Assembly: GCA_011526585.1 (NCBI GenBank)
Contig: WYBB01000063.1
Span: 1 to 33,936 of the forward strand
DNA length: 33,936 bases
Direction of reading: 5' to 3'
Source of the DNA: Deltaproteobacteria bacterium
Lineage (GTDB): Bacteria > Myxococcota_A > UBA9042 > PHBI01
The notes beneath the pieces are model-generated. The model saw only the letters and a list, made by a program, of their open reading frames with translations. It did no database searches and had not been told where the DNA came from. Both the position numbers and the translations under genes were made by a program. The stretch's first letter is position 1. Every line of letters starts with the position of its first letter. Shown piece by piece: positions 16,376 through 25,132 of the stretch.

Positions 16376-17882
16376 GCCAGCCCGGGGGCGCGCCGGTCGT
16401 GCAGCCCTCGTCGCGAGGTGGCTCGCTCGCCTCGGCGGGCTCGACGAGTGGTGCGTCGGCAGTCGGCTCGGGGTCGGCTTCGGCGATCGGCTCGGGGCCG
16501 ACCTCATCAGGGGTGGGCGCGGGCATGACGGCTGCGAGCGCCGCCGCGGGATCGATGACGCCGTAGCCGTAGAGCGGATCGTGACCGTGCTCGTCGGGCA
16601 GAGCGAAGGGCGCGGGCCGGGTCGTCCGGACGAGGGCGTCCACCAGCTCGAGCGCGGTCTTGTCGGGCGCGGCGGCGACGAGCAGCGCGGCGACGCCGGC
16701 GGCGACCGGACAGGCCGACGAGGTGCCGCCGAAGAGCGAGGTGTAGTCGCCCTCGTCGGCGCCGTCGGGGCCGGCGATGTCGGTGGTGAGGGTACCGGCG
16801 GGCGCGACGAGATCGACCGGGCCGCCGCTGTTGGAAAAGGACGCGGCCTCGTCGAACTGGTTGATCGCGCCGACGGTGAGCACTCCCTCGATGCCGTAGA
16901 GCTCGTCGTCGAGGACCTCGCGCGCGTCGTTGCCGGCGGCGAAGACGACGATGGTGCCCTTGCCATCGCGGCCCTCGGCGATGAGCGTGGCGATGGCGCG
17001 GCGGAGCAGGTTCGGCACCGGGAAGTGGTCCTCGAAGCCCCAGGAGTTCGAGCTGACGGCGACGTTCCAGGCGAGCTGCCGATCATAGGCGGCGATGTCG
17101 TTGCCGATCGGGACCTCGCCACCCTGGCCGCCGGGCAGGAGTCGCACGCAGCGGAGATGGCACTCGGGGCAGGCGCCGGCGATGCCGACGCCGTTGTCGC
17201 CGATGGCGGCGACGAGGCCAGCGCAGGCGGTGCCGTGCTCGTTGCCGCGCACGTTCGGCAGGTAGGACGGGTCGTCGTCGTCGTCGACGAGGTCGGTCCC
17301 GGGCAGCATGTGCGCGGCGAGATCGGGGTGGTCGAGATCGCAGCCGTCGTCGACGACGCCGACGACGACCGAGGGGTCGCCGGTCTCGAGGCGCCAGGCG
17401 GCGTGCATGTCAATCGTGTGCAGGTACCACTGGCCGCCGTGGCGCGGGTCGTCGGGCGGGATGGAGATCGCGTGGCGCGTGCGGGGAAACGCGAAGTCCG
17501 GCAGCGCGTCGATCGACGGGTCGTGCGCGAGGCGGTGCGCGGCGGCGAGCGCGTCTTCGTGAGGGTGCGTCGAGGTCGCGCGGTAGAGGCCGGCGCGCGG
17601 CATCAGCGGCGCGACGAACGCGAGGTCGTAGGCCGGGAGGAGGGCGGGATCAGCGACGTGCACGACGAGGTGGCGGCCGATCGTCGCGCGCGCGGCGCGG
17701 CCATCGGGGTAGTGCAGGTGCACATGGCGCGGATCGTCGGGCGCGCGGGTGACGGCGATGAAGCGATCGCCGTCGCGCACGAGCGCGGCGGAGGGCGAGC
17801 TCGGCGATTCGTCCCGGGTGAGGTCGGGGGGGCCCGCCGCGAGCGCGGCGAGCGCGGCGATGAGCGTCGCGTAGAGGTCCAT
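16329..17882 (-). CDS. Subtilisin-like (S8) serine protease with MYXO-CTERM-like tail
   Basis: 517 residues from ATG 17882. A short signal peptide (MDLYATLIAALAALAAG) is followed by a propeptide-like region (to about 145) and the S8 domain with Asp178 (VVDDGCDLDHPDL), His216 (NEHGTACAG), the oxyanion Asn318 (AAGND) and Ser388 (GTSSACPVAAG). Extra cysteines near GACPECHLRC may form a disulfide or a metal site. A Pro/Glu linker and DEGCTTGAPPGWL, a hydrophobic stretch and RRRARA form the sorting tail. No SD precedes the ATG, and a candidate -10 lies six bases upstream, so the mRNA may be leaderless. Divergent from the HmuY-like gene, convergent with the S1 protease gene. Confidence 0.93.
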   Translation of the reverse strand: MDLYATLIAALAALAAGPPDLTRDESPSSPSAALVRDGDRFIAVTRAPDDPRHVHLHYPDGRAARATIGRHLVVHVADPALLPAYDLAFVAPLMPRAGLYRATSTHPHEDALAAAHRLAHDPSIDALPDFAFPRTRHAISIPPDDPRHGGQWYLHTIDMHAAWRLETGDPSVVVGVVDDGCDLDHPDLAAHMLPGTDLVDDDDDPSYLPNVRGNEHGTACAGLVAAIGDNGVGIAGACPECHLRCVRLLPGGQGGEVPIGNDIAAYDRQLAWNVAVSSNSWGFEDHFPVPNLLRRAIATLIAEGRDGKGTIVVFAAGNDAREVLDDELYGIEGVLTVGAINQFDEAASFSNSGGPVDLVAPAGTLTTDIAGPDGADEGDYTSLFGGTSSACPVAAGVAALLVAAAPDKTALELVDALVRTTRPAPFALPDEHGHDPLYGYGVIDPAAALAAVMPAPTPDEVGPEPIAEADPEPTADAPLVEPAEASEPPRDEGCTTGAPPGWLIAALALAMRRRARA

Positions 17883-17888
17883 GGGCGA

Positions 17889-17917
17889 GCTATCGCAGAG
17901 CGCATCTCTATTGACAA
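17889..17917 (-). promoter_or_regulatory. Candidate promoter of the S8 protease gene
   Basis: On the minus strand TTGTCA (17912-17917) and GATAGC (17889-17894), spacing 17. The predicted start is at about the ATG (17882). Its -35 occupies the same seven bases as the -35 of the opposite promoter. Confidence 0.5.
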
Positions 17918-17939
17918 CGAGAGGGTGCGAGCGTAGGCG
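17911..17939 (+). promoter_or_regulatory. Candidate promoter of the HmuY-like gene
   Basis: A consensus TTGACA (17911-17916) and TAGGCG (17934-17939), spacing 17. The -10 ends eight bases before the ATG at 17948, so the transcript would be essentially leaderless. It overlaps the divergent S8 promoter at the shared -35. Confidence 0.55.
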
Positions 17940-17947
17940 CCGGGGCC

Positions 17948-18850
17948 ATGAAGACCATGCTCCTGGCGCTCCCGATCGGCCTCCTCCTCACGGGGGCGGT
18001 GGCCTGCGACGATGACGACGGCGGCGGCACGCCCGACGCCCAGAGCGAGACGGTGGGCGACGCCGGTGGCGACGCGGCCGAGGAGGTCGGGCCCGAGGTC
18101 GGCGCGGAGACCGAGGACGACACGGCGGAGACCCCGGACACGAGCGAGCCGGAGACGACGGCCGACACGGCGGCGGGTGAGACGGTCGAAGAGGGCTGCG
18201 TGCCGAGCGAGCCGCTCTGCAGCGACGAGCAGATCGCGGCGCTCCAGCTGTCGGAGACCGCCAGCGGCGGGCCGATCGCCGAGGAGGGCGACGAGCCGGG
18301 CGTCTTCGTCTCGCACATCGACGCGACCGCGGGCGGGTTCAACGGCACGCTCGGCTACACCTACGCGCGCTTCACCGAGACCGGGCTGGTCCCGGTCGAT
18401 CTCAGCGACGAGGACGCGCTCGAGTCGACCGAGTGGGACATCGCAGCACGGCGTTTCGTCTTGCGCCTGAACAGCGGCGTGTCGGGGCCGTCGTGCGTCG
18501 TCGGCGGGCGCACCGTGCCCGGCACCGAGTTCGACGCGCTCGGCGAGGTGCCGCAGGGGGTCACGCTGCGAAAGGAGCAGTACTTCACCGAGGACGGCTG
18601 CGAGTACGTGCCCGACACCTCGGGGATCGGCTCGCCGCAGACGGTCTTGTCGAGCTACTGGACCTACCCCGGCTGCGTGGCGATGACCGGCAACGTGTAC
18701 GTCGTCCGGCTCGCCGACGGGCGCCACATCAAGCTGCAGGTGCTGTCGTACTACGACCCCGCGGCCCAGGACACCTGCGACGCCACCGGCACCGCGCCGA
18801 CGCCGAGCGGCTCTGGAAATGTGCGGATCAAATGGGCTTTCCTCGACTGA
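17948..18850 (+). CDS. HmuY-like haem-binding lipoprotein
   Basis: 300 residues. Signal peptide with lipobox GAVAC (Cys20), an acidic Asp/Glu/Thr-rich spacer (21-82), then an HmuY-type beta domain: STEWDIAARRFVLRLNSGVSG (about 160-180) corresponds to the family's W-D-[IL]-x-F-x-R-x...NxGxSG block, and the end has SYWTYPGC, VYVVRLADGRHIKLQVLSYY and IKWAFLD, the conserved Y/W, DGxxxKLQ and final beta-strand blocks. HmuY of Porphyromonas captures haem at the outer membrane. Which residues ligate haem here cannot be judged; His197-type positions are not obviously conserved, so a related non-haem ligand is possible. The stop overlaps the start of the next gene by 19 bases, so the two are co-transcribed. 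Confidence 0.78.
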   Translation: MKTMLLALPIGLLLTGAVACDDDDGGGTPDAQSETVGDAGGDAAEEVGPEVGAETEDDTAETPDTSEPETTADTAAGETVEEGCVPSEPLCSDEQIAALQLSETASGGPIAEEGDEPGVFVSHIDATAGGFNGTLGYTYARFTETGLVPVDLSDEDALESTEWDIAARRFVLRLNSGVSGPSCVVGGRTVPGTEFDALGEVPQGVTLRKEQYFTEDGCEYVPDTSGIGSPQTVLSSYWTYPGCVAMTGNVYVVRLADGRHIKLQVLSYYDPAAQDTCDATGTAPTPSGSGNVRIKWAFLD

Positions 18851-20439
18851 TCGCGGTCGCCTGCGCCGTCGGAGTCGGCTGCGAGGGTCCGACGACGCCC
18901 GGTGACGACGGCGCTGCGGAGCCGCCGCTCGACGGTGAGCTCGCGCTGCTCGTCGCGCCGTATCGACCGGACGACCCGGACAGCGACGCGCTCTTCCGCT
19001 TCGCGCCGGGCTACGAGGTCGCGACGCACGACGGCGAGCGCGTGCGCGTGCACTTCACGGTGAGCGGCCCCGACGCGGTGCGCACGGCCGACTCCGACGG
19101 CAGCGGCGTGCCCGACGCGGTCGAGCTGGTCGCCGAGAGCTACGACGAGGTGCTCGGGTTCTTCGAGGGGATCGGCTTTCGCGCGCCGCTGACCGATCTC
19201 GGGACCTCGGACGGCGACGGCGGGGACGGGCGGCTCGACGTCTACCTCGTCGACTTCGCCGGCTCGTCCGACGGGGCGTGGGTGCGCGAGCGCTGCCAGG
19301 GAGGCCGCCCGCAGTGCAGCGGCTACGTCGTGCAGGAGAACGATTTTTCCGGCTATGGCTACCCGAGCTACGCGGTGGCGACGCGGATCCTCGCGAGCCA
19401 CGAGCTCTTCCACGCGGTGCAGGCCGCCTACGACACCGAGCAGGGCGCGAACTGGAGCGAGGCGACGGCGGTCTGGGCGTCGGAGCGCTTCGACCCGAGC
19501 CTGTCGGACCTCGAGCACTTCGCCGACGGCTGGCTCGAAAAGCCCGATCGCTCGATCGACCAGGAGCCGATCGGGCCGGTCGATGCGTACTCGTATGGGC
19601 TCGGGATCTTTGCGCAATTCCTCTACGAGCGGCAGGGCGACGAGGTGCACCTCGCGCTGTGGGAGGCGGTCGAGGACGGCGCGGGCGGGGTGGCCAACCC
19701 GCACTGGGTGACGGCGCTGGCGACGCTGCTCGAGCAGGACTTCGGCACGAGCTTCTCCGAGGAGTGGGTCACCTTCGCGACCTGGGTCCTGCGCGCCGGC
19801 CATGGCGACAGCGGCGGGCCGACCTTCGCGAGCGCCGAGGCACTGCCGCGGGTCGCGCGCGACGCGGTGAGCCTGCCGTTTCAGGATGATCGGTTGAGGG
19901 TCTACCCGACCTCGCTCCAGGTCTGGTCGGTCGCCGGCGAGGAGGTCGCGGTCGCGGTGGTGGCGCGCGCCGAGGGCGACACCGACGGGCTCCGGCTGGT
20001 GACGGCGACGCGGCGGGGCGACAGCGTGACGACGCGCGTGCATGAGACGCTCGAGGCGGTGATCGACGGCGGCGGCAGCGACGAGGTGATCGTCGCGGTG
20101 GTCAACACGAACCTCGAGGGCAACAGCAAACGGCCGGGCTTTTGTCTGGGCGACGTCGCGGCGGTCGAGGCGTGCAGGATGGAGCTGGCGCCGGTCGAGG
20201 CGGAGCCGACGCCCGAGGCGGCCGAGCCGGAGGTCGAGCCCGGGCCGGAGCCCGTCGAGACCGACGAGAGCGAGCCCACGGAGGAAGCCGACGCCGAGCG
20301 CGGGGCCGAGGTCGAGACCGCTTCGCCTGGTGGCGGTGGCGATGACGGCGGGTGCTCGGGGGGCGCGACCGGCGCGGGATCGGGCTCGATGCTCGGGGGG
20401 CTGGCGCTCTGGGCCGCACGGCGTCGCAAGATATCGTAA
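18832..20439 (+). CDS. MXAN_6640-like zinc metalloprotease with MYXO-CTERM-like tail
   Basis: 535 residues from ATG 18832, inside the end of the HmuY-like gene. This start gives an immediate lipoprotein signal with a VGVGC lipobox (Cys17); the longer open frame upstream lacks one. Motifs: DSDGSGVPDAVE (Ca-binding-like), SHELFHAVQAAYD with the HExxH zinc site at His190-His194, and NWSEATAVWASE with Glu210 as probable third ligand. The arrangement matches what I know as the MXAN_6640 family of putative metalloproteases of myxobacteria. After a beta-rich region comes a Glu/Pro linker and DDGGCSGGATG, a hydrophobic run and ARRRK, the sorting tail. No SD is seen, so translation is probably coupled to the HmuY-like gene. 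Confidence 0.85.
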   Translation: MGFPRLIAVACAVGVGCEGPTTPGDDGAAEPPLDGELALLVAPYRPDDPDSDALFRFAPGYEVATHDGERVRVHFTVSGPDAVRTADSDGSGVPDAVELVAESYDEVLGFFEGIGFRAPLTDLGTSDGDGGDGRLDVYLVDFAGSSDGAWVRERCQGGRPQCSGYVVQENDFSGYGYPSYAVATRILASHELFHAVQAAYDTEQGANWSEATAVWASERFDPSLSDLEHFADGWLEKPDRSIDQEPIGPVDAYSYGLGIFAQFLYERQGDEVHLALWEAVEDGAGGVANPHWVTALATLLEQDFGTSFSEEWVTFATWVLRAGHGDSGGPTFASAEALPRVARDAVSLPFQDDRLRVYPTSLQVWSVAGEEVAVAVVARAEGDTDGLRLVTATRRGDSVTTRVHETLEAVIDGGGSDEVIVAVVNTNLEGNSKRPGFCLGDVAAVEACRMELAPVEAEPTPEAAEPEVEPGPEPVETDESEPTEEADAERGAEVETASPGGGGDDGGCSGGATGAGSGSMLGGLALWAARRRKIS

Positions 20440-20441
20440 CA

Positions 20442-20464
20442 GGGCGCGGTCGGCCTGAGCGCCC
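20442..20464 (+). terminator. Hairpin after the metalloprotease gene
   Basis: GGGCGC (20442-20447) pairs with GCGCCC (20459-20464) with an 11-base loop, two bases past the stop. It has no T-run, so termination is uncertain. Confidence 0.4.
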
Positions 20465-20473
20465 GGTTGATGG

Positions 20474-20501
20474 TTGACTCCCGGACCGAAGTGTCTAGGT
20501 T
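20474..20501 (+). promoter_or_regulatory. groESL promoter
   Basis: TTGACT (20474-20479) and TAGGTT (20496-20501), spacing 16. The predicted start, near 20508, is immediately before the CIRCE element, the usual geometry for HrcA repression. Confidence 0.6.
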
Positions 20502-20511
20502 AGCGCCGCCC

Positions 20512-20536
20512 TGGCACTCCCCCTTGACGAGTGCCA
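20512..20536. promoter_or_regulatory. CIRCE operator (HrcA-binding)
   Basis: TGGCACTC, nine bases, GAGTGCCA: eight-base perfect arms with the diagnostic 9-base spacing of CIRCE (consensus TTAGCACTC-N9-GAGTGCTAA, with two A/T to G/C shifts per arm as expected in a GC-rich genome). It predicts HrcA control and heat induction of groES-groL. hrcA itself is not in the window. Confidence 0.92.
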
Positions 20537-20594
20537 ACCCCGTCCGGACCGCATGGTTGGCCGACGAGGAACCATAGGACACACGGAGATAAGC

Positions 20595-22600
<2,006 letters not shown>

Positions 22601-22633
22601 TGTCGGCCCAGGGCCCCCTGGCCGGATGAGATG

Positions 22634-22665
22634 CGGAGGCCACCTCGGAGACGGGGTGGCCTTCG
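22634..22665 (+). terminator. groESL terminator hairpin
   Basis: CGGAGGCCACC (22634-22644) pairs with GGTGGCCTTCG (22655-22665): eleven pairs including one G-T, a ten-base loop, then GTTT at 22668-22671. It lies 34 bases after the groL stop. A strong stem with a weak T-tract. Confidence 0.7.
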
Positions 22666-22716
22666 TCGTTTCCGGCGCCGGCAACGTGATGTGAGGTCGC
22701 GAGGCGCCGGAAACGA
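22666..22716. repeat. 14-base perfect inverted repeat between groL and rsgA
   Basis: TCGTTTCCGGCGCC (22666-22679) is perfectly complementary to GGCGCCGGAAACGA (22703-22716), separated by 23 bases. It sits between the convergent ends of groL and rsgA, right after the groESL terminator, and could serve as a terminator for either strand or as a protein site. Confidence 0.7.
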
Positions 22717-22732
22717 AATGTGAGGTCGCGAG
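22675..22732 (+). repeat. Two tandem 29-base direct repeats
   Basis: GCGCCGG[CA]AACG[TA][GA]ATGTGAGGTCGCGAG occurs at 22675-22703 and 22704-22732, adjacent, with three differences. The left copy overlaps the inverted repeat above. Only two copies, not a CRISPR array. Possibly a remnant of a dispersed intergenic repeat. Confidence 0.75.
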
Positions 22733-22783
22733 CGCGGCGTGGCCGGTGACGCGTCGCGACGATCGTTCAAGAGCGTTTCCGTC

Positions 22784-23890
22784 TCATGACTTCGGAGACG
22801 CCTTGGTCCGCGCGCGGTAGCGCTTGTGGATCTGCTTCCACTTGTCGCGCTCGGCCCGCGCCAGTGACTCGTCCTGGCGCCGGCGCTGGTAGGCGAGCTC
22901 GCGCTGGAGCTGGTCATGGGCCTCGAGCTGCGCGCGGGTAAGGCGCCCCTCGTCGACCGCGCGGGCGACGGCGCAGCCGGGCTCGCCGTCATGCTGGCAG
23001 TCCGCGAAGCGGCAGCCCTGCGCCACCTCGCCGACCGGGTCGTGCACGAGGGGGTCGCCGTCGTCGTCCGCCCAGAGCGCCAGCTCGCGCATGCCCGGCG
23101 TGTCGATCAGCAGCGCGCCGGACGGCAGGCGCACGAGCTCGCGCCGGGTCGTCGTGTGGCGGCCGGTGCCGTCGCTGGCGCGCACGGCGCTGGTGTCCTG
23201 ACGCGCGTCGCCGAGAAGGCGGTTGACCAGGGTCGACTTGCCGACGCCGGACGAGCCGACCAGGGCGACCGTGCGGCCGGGTTGAAGGTAGGGCGAGAGC
23301 GCCTCGATCGCGCCGCCGTCCAGGGCCGAGACCCAGGCGACGGCGAGGTCTGCGGGCAGGCACTGCGCGAGCTGGGCGCGGCGGTCGGCGTGCGCGAGGT
23401 CGGCCTTGTTGACGACGACGATCGGCGTGGCCCCGCCGGCCGTGATCGCCGCGCGGTAGCGCTCGATCCGGCGCGGGCTGAAGTCGCCGACGGGATCGGT
23501 GACGATGAAGACGGTGTCGACGTTCGCGGCGACGATCTGCGGCTCGGTGCGCCGCCCGGCGCGCTGCCGGAGGAAGGCGCCGGCGCGCTCGGCGACGTGC
23601 ACGATCAGGGCGCGCTCGGGATCGAGGGCGACCCAGTCGCCGACCGCGGGCAGATCGCGCCGGTCATCGGCGCGGTGGAGCATGGCGCCCGGGACGCGGG
23701 CGCGCACGACCGCGTCGTCCGGGGTGACGACGTCCCAGGCACCGCGGTGCTCGGACAGCACGCGAGCCGGGATGAGGGAGGCGGCCTCCTCGGCCGGCAG
23801 GGACATCGACCACGACAGAAGCTGCTGACGCGCAAACGGCGTCAGGCCCCACGCGCTCAGCGCGGGAGACGAAAGAGCGGTTGGATCCAA
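22784..23890 (-). CDS. rsgA: Small ribosomal subunit biogenesis GTPase RsgA
   Basis: 368 residues from a TTG at 23890, supported by GGAG seven bases upstream and by LSAWGLTPFARQQL, the usual N-terminal sequence type. RsgA matures the 30S subunit in the cytoplasm. The GTPase motifs are circularly permuted: G4 NKAD (161-164), G5 SAL (188-190), then G1 GSSGVGKST (212-220), a Thr-rich switch region with GTGRHTTT, and G3 DTPG (263-266). An N-terminal OB fold and a C-terminal zinc site (C293, C298, H300, C306 in CRFADCQHDGEPGC) frame them. A basic tail (KWKQIHKRYRARTK) suits rRNA binding. The use of TTG and a long structured leader suggest deliberate low or regulated translation. Confidence 0.94.
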   Translation of the reverse strand: MDPTALSSPALSAWGLTPFARQQLLSWSMSLPAEEAASLIPARVLSEHRGAWDVVTPDDAVVRARVPGAMLHRADDRRDLPAVGDWVALDPERALIVHVAERAGAFLRQRAGRRTEPQIVAANVDTVFIVTDPVGDFSPRRIERYRAAITAGGATPIVVVNKADLAHADRRAQLAQCLPADLAVAWVSALDGGAIEALSPYLQPGRTVALVGSSGVGKSTLVNRLLGDARQDTSAVRASDGTGRHTTTRRELVRLPSGALLIDTPGMRELALWADDDGDPLVHDPVGEVAQGCRFADCQHDGEPGCAVARAVDEGRLTRAQLEAHDQLQRELAYQRRRQDESLARAERDKWKQIHKRYRARTKASPKS

Positions 23891-23911
23891 GATGGAGCTC
23901 CACGGTGCGGT

Positions 23912-23952
23912 GCACGTCCGCGCAGCGGGTGACGCTGCGCAGAAGGACGTGC
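23912..23952 (-). other. 15-pair stem-loop upstream of rsgA
   Basis: On the plus strand GCACGTCC-GCGCAGC (23912-23926), a seven-base loop, then GCTGCGC (23934-23940), a four-base bulge AGAA, and GGACGTGC (23945-23952). Fifteen pairs in two perfect blocks. It ends ten bases before the rsgA SD (23898-23901), so it could hinder ribosome access or act as a late terminator. Confidence 0.75.
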
Positions 23953-24013
23953 GCGGGCGCTGCCTCGTCCGGGAGGGACGGGCGGCGGTGCTCGCTCGCC
24001 GTGCCGTGGTCGG

Positions 24014-24032
24014 CCGGGGCGCTTGCCCCCGG
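24014..24032 (-). other. Hairpin directly after the leader ORF
   Basis: CCGGGG (24014-24019) pairs with CCCCGG (24027-24032) around a seven-base loop. It starts four bases after the stop of the 24-codon ORF, where a ribosome at the stop would cover it. No T-run. Confidence 0.6.
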
Positions 24033-24035
24033 AGA

Positions 24036-24110
24036 TCAGCCGAGCAGGACGGACAGCGAACGAAGGACGATCACGTCGACGCGCTCGCGCGCAATGGGCT
24101 GGGCTCGCAT
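24036..24110 (-). CDS. 24-residue candidate leader peptide upstream of rsgA
   Basis: ATG at 24110 with GAGGAGG five bases upstream, the best SD in the vicinity; stop TGA at 24036-24038. The product is a basic N-terminus followed by VDVIVLRSLSVLLG, with nine Val/Ile/Leu in its last 14 residues. A run of branched-chain codons before a hairpin recalls ilv/leu leader peptides, and the R-x-x-V-D-x...L-R-x-x-S-x-L pattern faintly resembles short actinobacterial leader peptides. The downstream gene is rsgA, not a biosynthetic gene, so the signal sensed, if any, is unknown. It could also be a small independent protein or chance. Confidence 0.5.
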   Translation of the reverse strand: MRAQPIARERVDVIVLRSLSVLLG

Positions 24111-24183
24111 GATGCCTCCTCGTTCGGCTGCCGGGGTGCGCGCCAGGTGCGTGCGGTCCGGGCTGGGTTCCTCTCGCTCATGC

Positions 24184-24213
24184 CATCTACCAGAGGACCT
24201 CACGCCGTGTCGA
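24184..24213 (-). promoter_or_regulatory. Candidate promoter of the rsgA leader
   Basis: On the minus strand TCGACA (24208-24213, five of six) and TAGATG (24184-24189), spacing 18. Predicted start near 24177, about 67 bases before the leader ORF. Confidence 0.45.
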
Positions 24214-24271
24214 CAGACGGGCCATGTGACCGGATCCCGGCCCCGCCGCGCACGGCGTGGAGGCCTAGGGC

Positions 24272-25117
24272 TCAGCCATGACGCTCGAGGATCTGCGCGA
24301 CGTCGCGGAGGTAGCCGCCGCCGAAGAGCGCGACGTGGATGAGCAACGGATAGAGCGTGAGGACCTCGAGGCGCTGCTCGAGGTCGCGGTCGAAGACCAG
24401 GCCGCTCGCCTCGCGATAGGCGGCGTAGAACGCGTCGGAGAAGCCGCCGAAGAGGCGCGTCATCGCGAGGTCCTGCTCGGGGTGGCCGTAGCAGACAGCG
24501 GGATCGATGAAGCACGGGCCGTCGCGACCGTGCAGCAGGTTGCCGCCCCAGAGATCGCCGTGGATGAGCGAAGGCGCGCCGGGCTCGGTCAGCAAGTGGT
24601 CGAGCGGCAGGCGGTCGAGGCGGCGGCGCACATCAATCGGCAGGTGGTGCGCGAGCGGAGCGAGGCGGCGCTCGCGAAAGAAGGAGGCGAAGTCGGGGCG
24701 CGTCGGCGCGCGGTTGTCCTGCGGCACCGCACCCATGAAGTTGTCGTGGGCGAGGCCGAAGGCGGGGCCGTGGTGGGTGTGCAGGGCGGCGAGCGCGAGG
24801 CCGGCGCGGCGCTCGCTCTCGTCGGTGCGACGGCCCGGCTCGACCCACGAGAGCGCGAGCGCGTTGGCGCTGACCCACAGGACCTCGGGCACCGGCACGG
24901 CGACCGCGAGGCGCGCGAGCCCGTCGGCCTCGGCGGCGAAGAAGCCGAGGTCGCGTCCGACCGGGGGATCGGCGTGGGTCTTGACGAAGACCGGCCCGCG
25001 CTCGGTCATGACCCGGTAGGCCGCGTTGATGCTGCCGCCGGAGAGCGGGACCAGCTCGGTGATGCGCGCGCCGAGCGCGACCTCGAGTTCGGCGATGAGC
25101 GGTTGGGCAAGGCGCAC
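24272..25117 (-). CDS. Fructosamine kinase family protein (FN3K-like)
   Basis: 281 residues from a GTG at 25117, normal length for the family. Features: the nucleotide loop LSGGSINAAYRV, the ATP lysine in GPVFVKTHA, the catalytic loop LIHGDLWGGNLL, the metal Asp in PCFIDPAVCYGHPEQDLAM, and RLFGGFSDAFYAAYRE. Members phosphorylate ketosamines formed by glycation, marking them for breakdown (protein deglycation); bacterial homologues also act on free low-molecular glycation products. The exact substrate is not readable. It starts 15 bases after the stop of the lipoprotein gene at 25133, so the two are probably one transcript. No strong SD. Confidence 0.9.
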   Translation of the reverse strand: MRLAQPLIAELEVALGARITELVPLSGGSINAAYRVMTERGPVFVKTHADPPVGRDLGFFAAEADGLARLAVAVPVPEVLWVSANALALSWVEPGRRTDESERRAGLALAALHTHHGPAFGLAHDNFMGAVPQDNRAPTRPDFASFFRERRLAPLAHHLPIDVRRRLDRLPLDHLLTEPGAPSLIHGDLWGGNLLHGRDGPCFIDPAVCYGHPEQDLAMTRLFGGFSDAFYAAYREASGLVFDRDLEQRLEVLTLYPLLIHVALFGGGYLRDVAQILERHG

Positions 25118-25132
25118 GGCGCGGACTCACGC

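Larger units (their letters stand above)
23891..24271 (-). other. Structured 381-base leader region of rsgA
   Basis: Between the fructosamine-kinase stop and the rsgA start there is no conventional gene. On the minus strand it holds, in order, a candidate promoter, a 24-codon ORF with the strongest Shine-Dalgarno sequence nearby, a GC-rich hairpin four bases after that ORF, a GC-rich spacer and a 15-pair stem-loop just before the rsgA SD. The order promoter, short ORF, hairpins, structural gene is that of an attenuator. I see no tRNA-like or known riboswitch features. Confidence 0.5.

Noticed and set aside
22675..22732. Minimal CRISPR array of two repeats
   Set aside because: The units are directly adjacent without a spacer, and no cas genes are present.
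23891..24271. tRNA or known riboswitch in the rsgA leader
   Set aside because: No GTTCGAATC-type T-arm, no cloverleaf spacing and no riboswitch core that I recognise.
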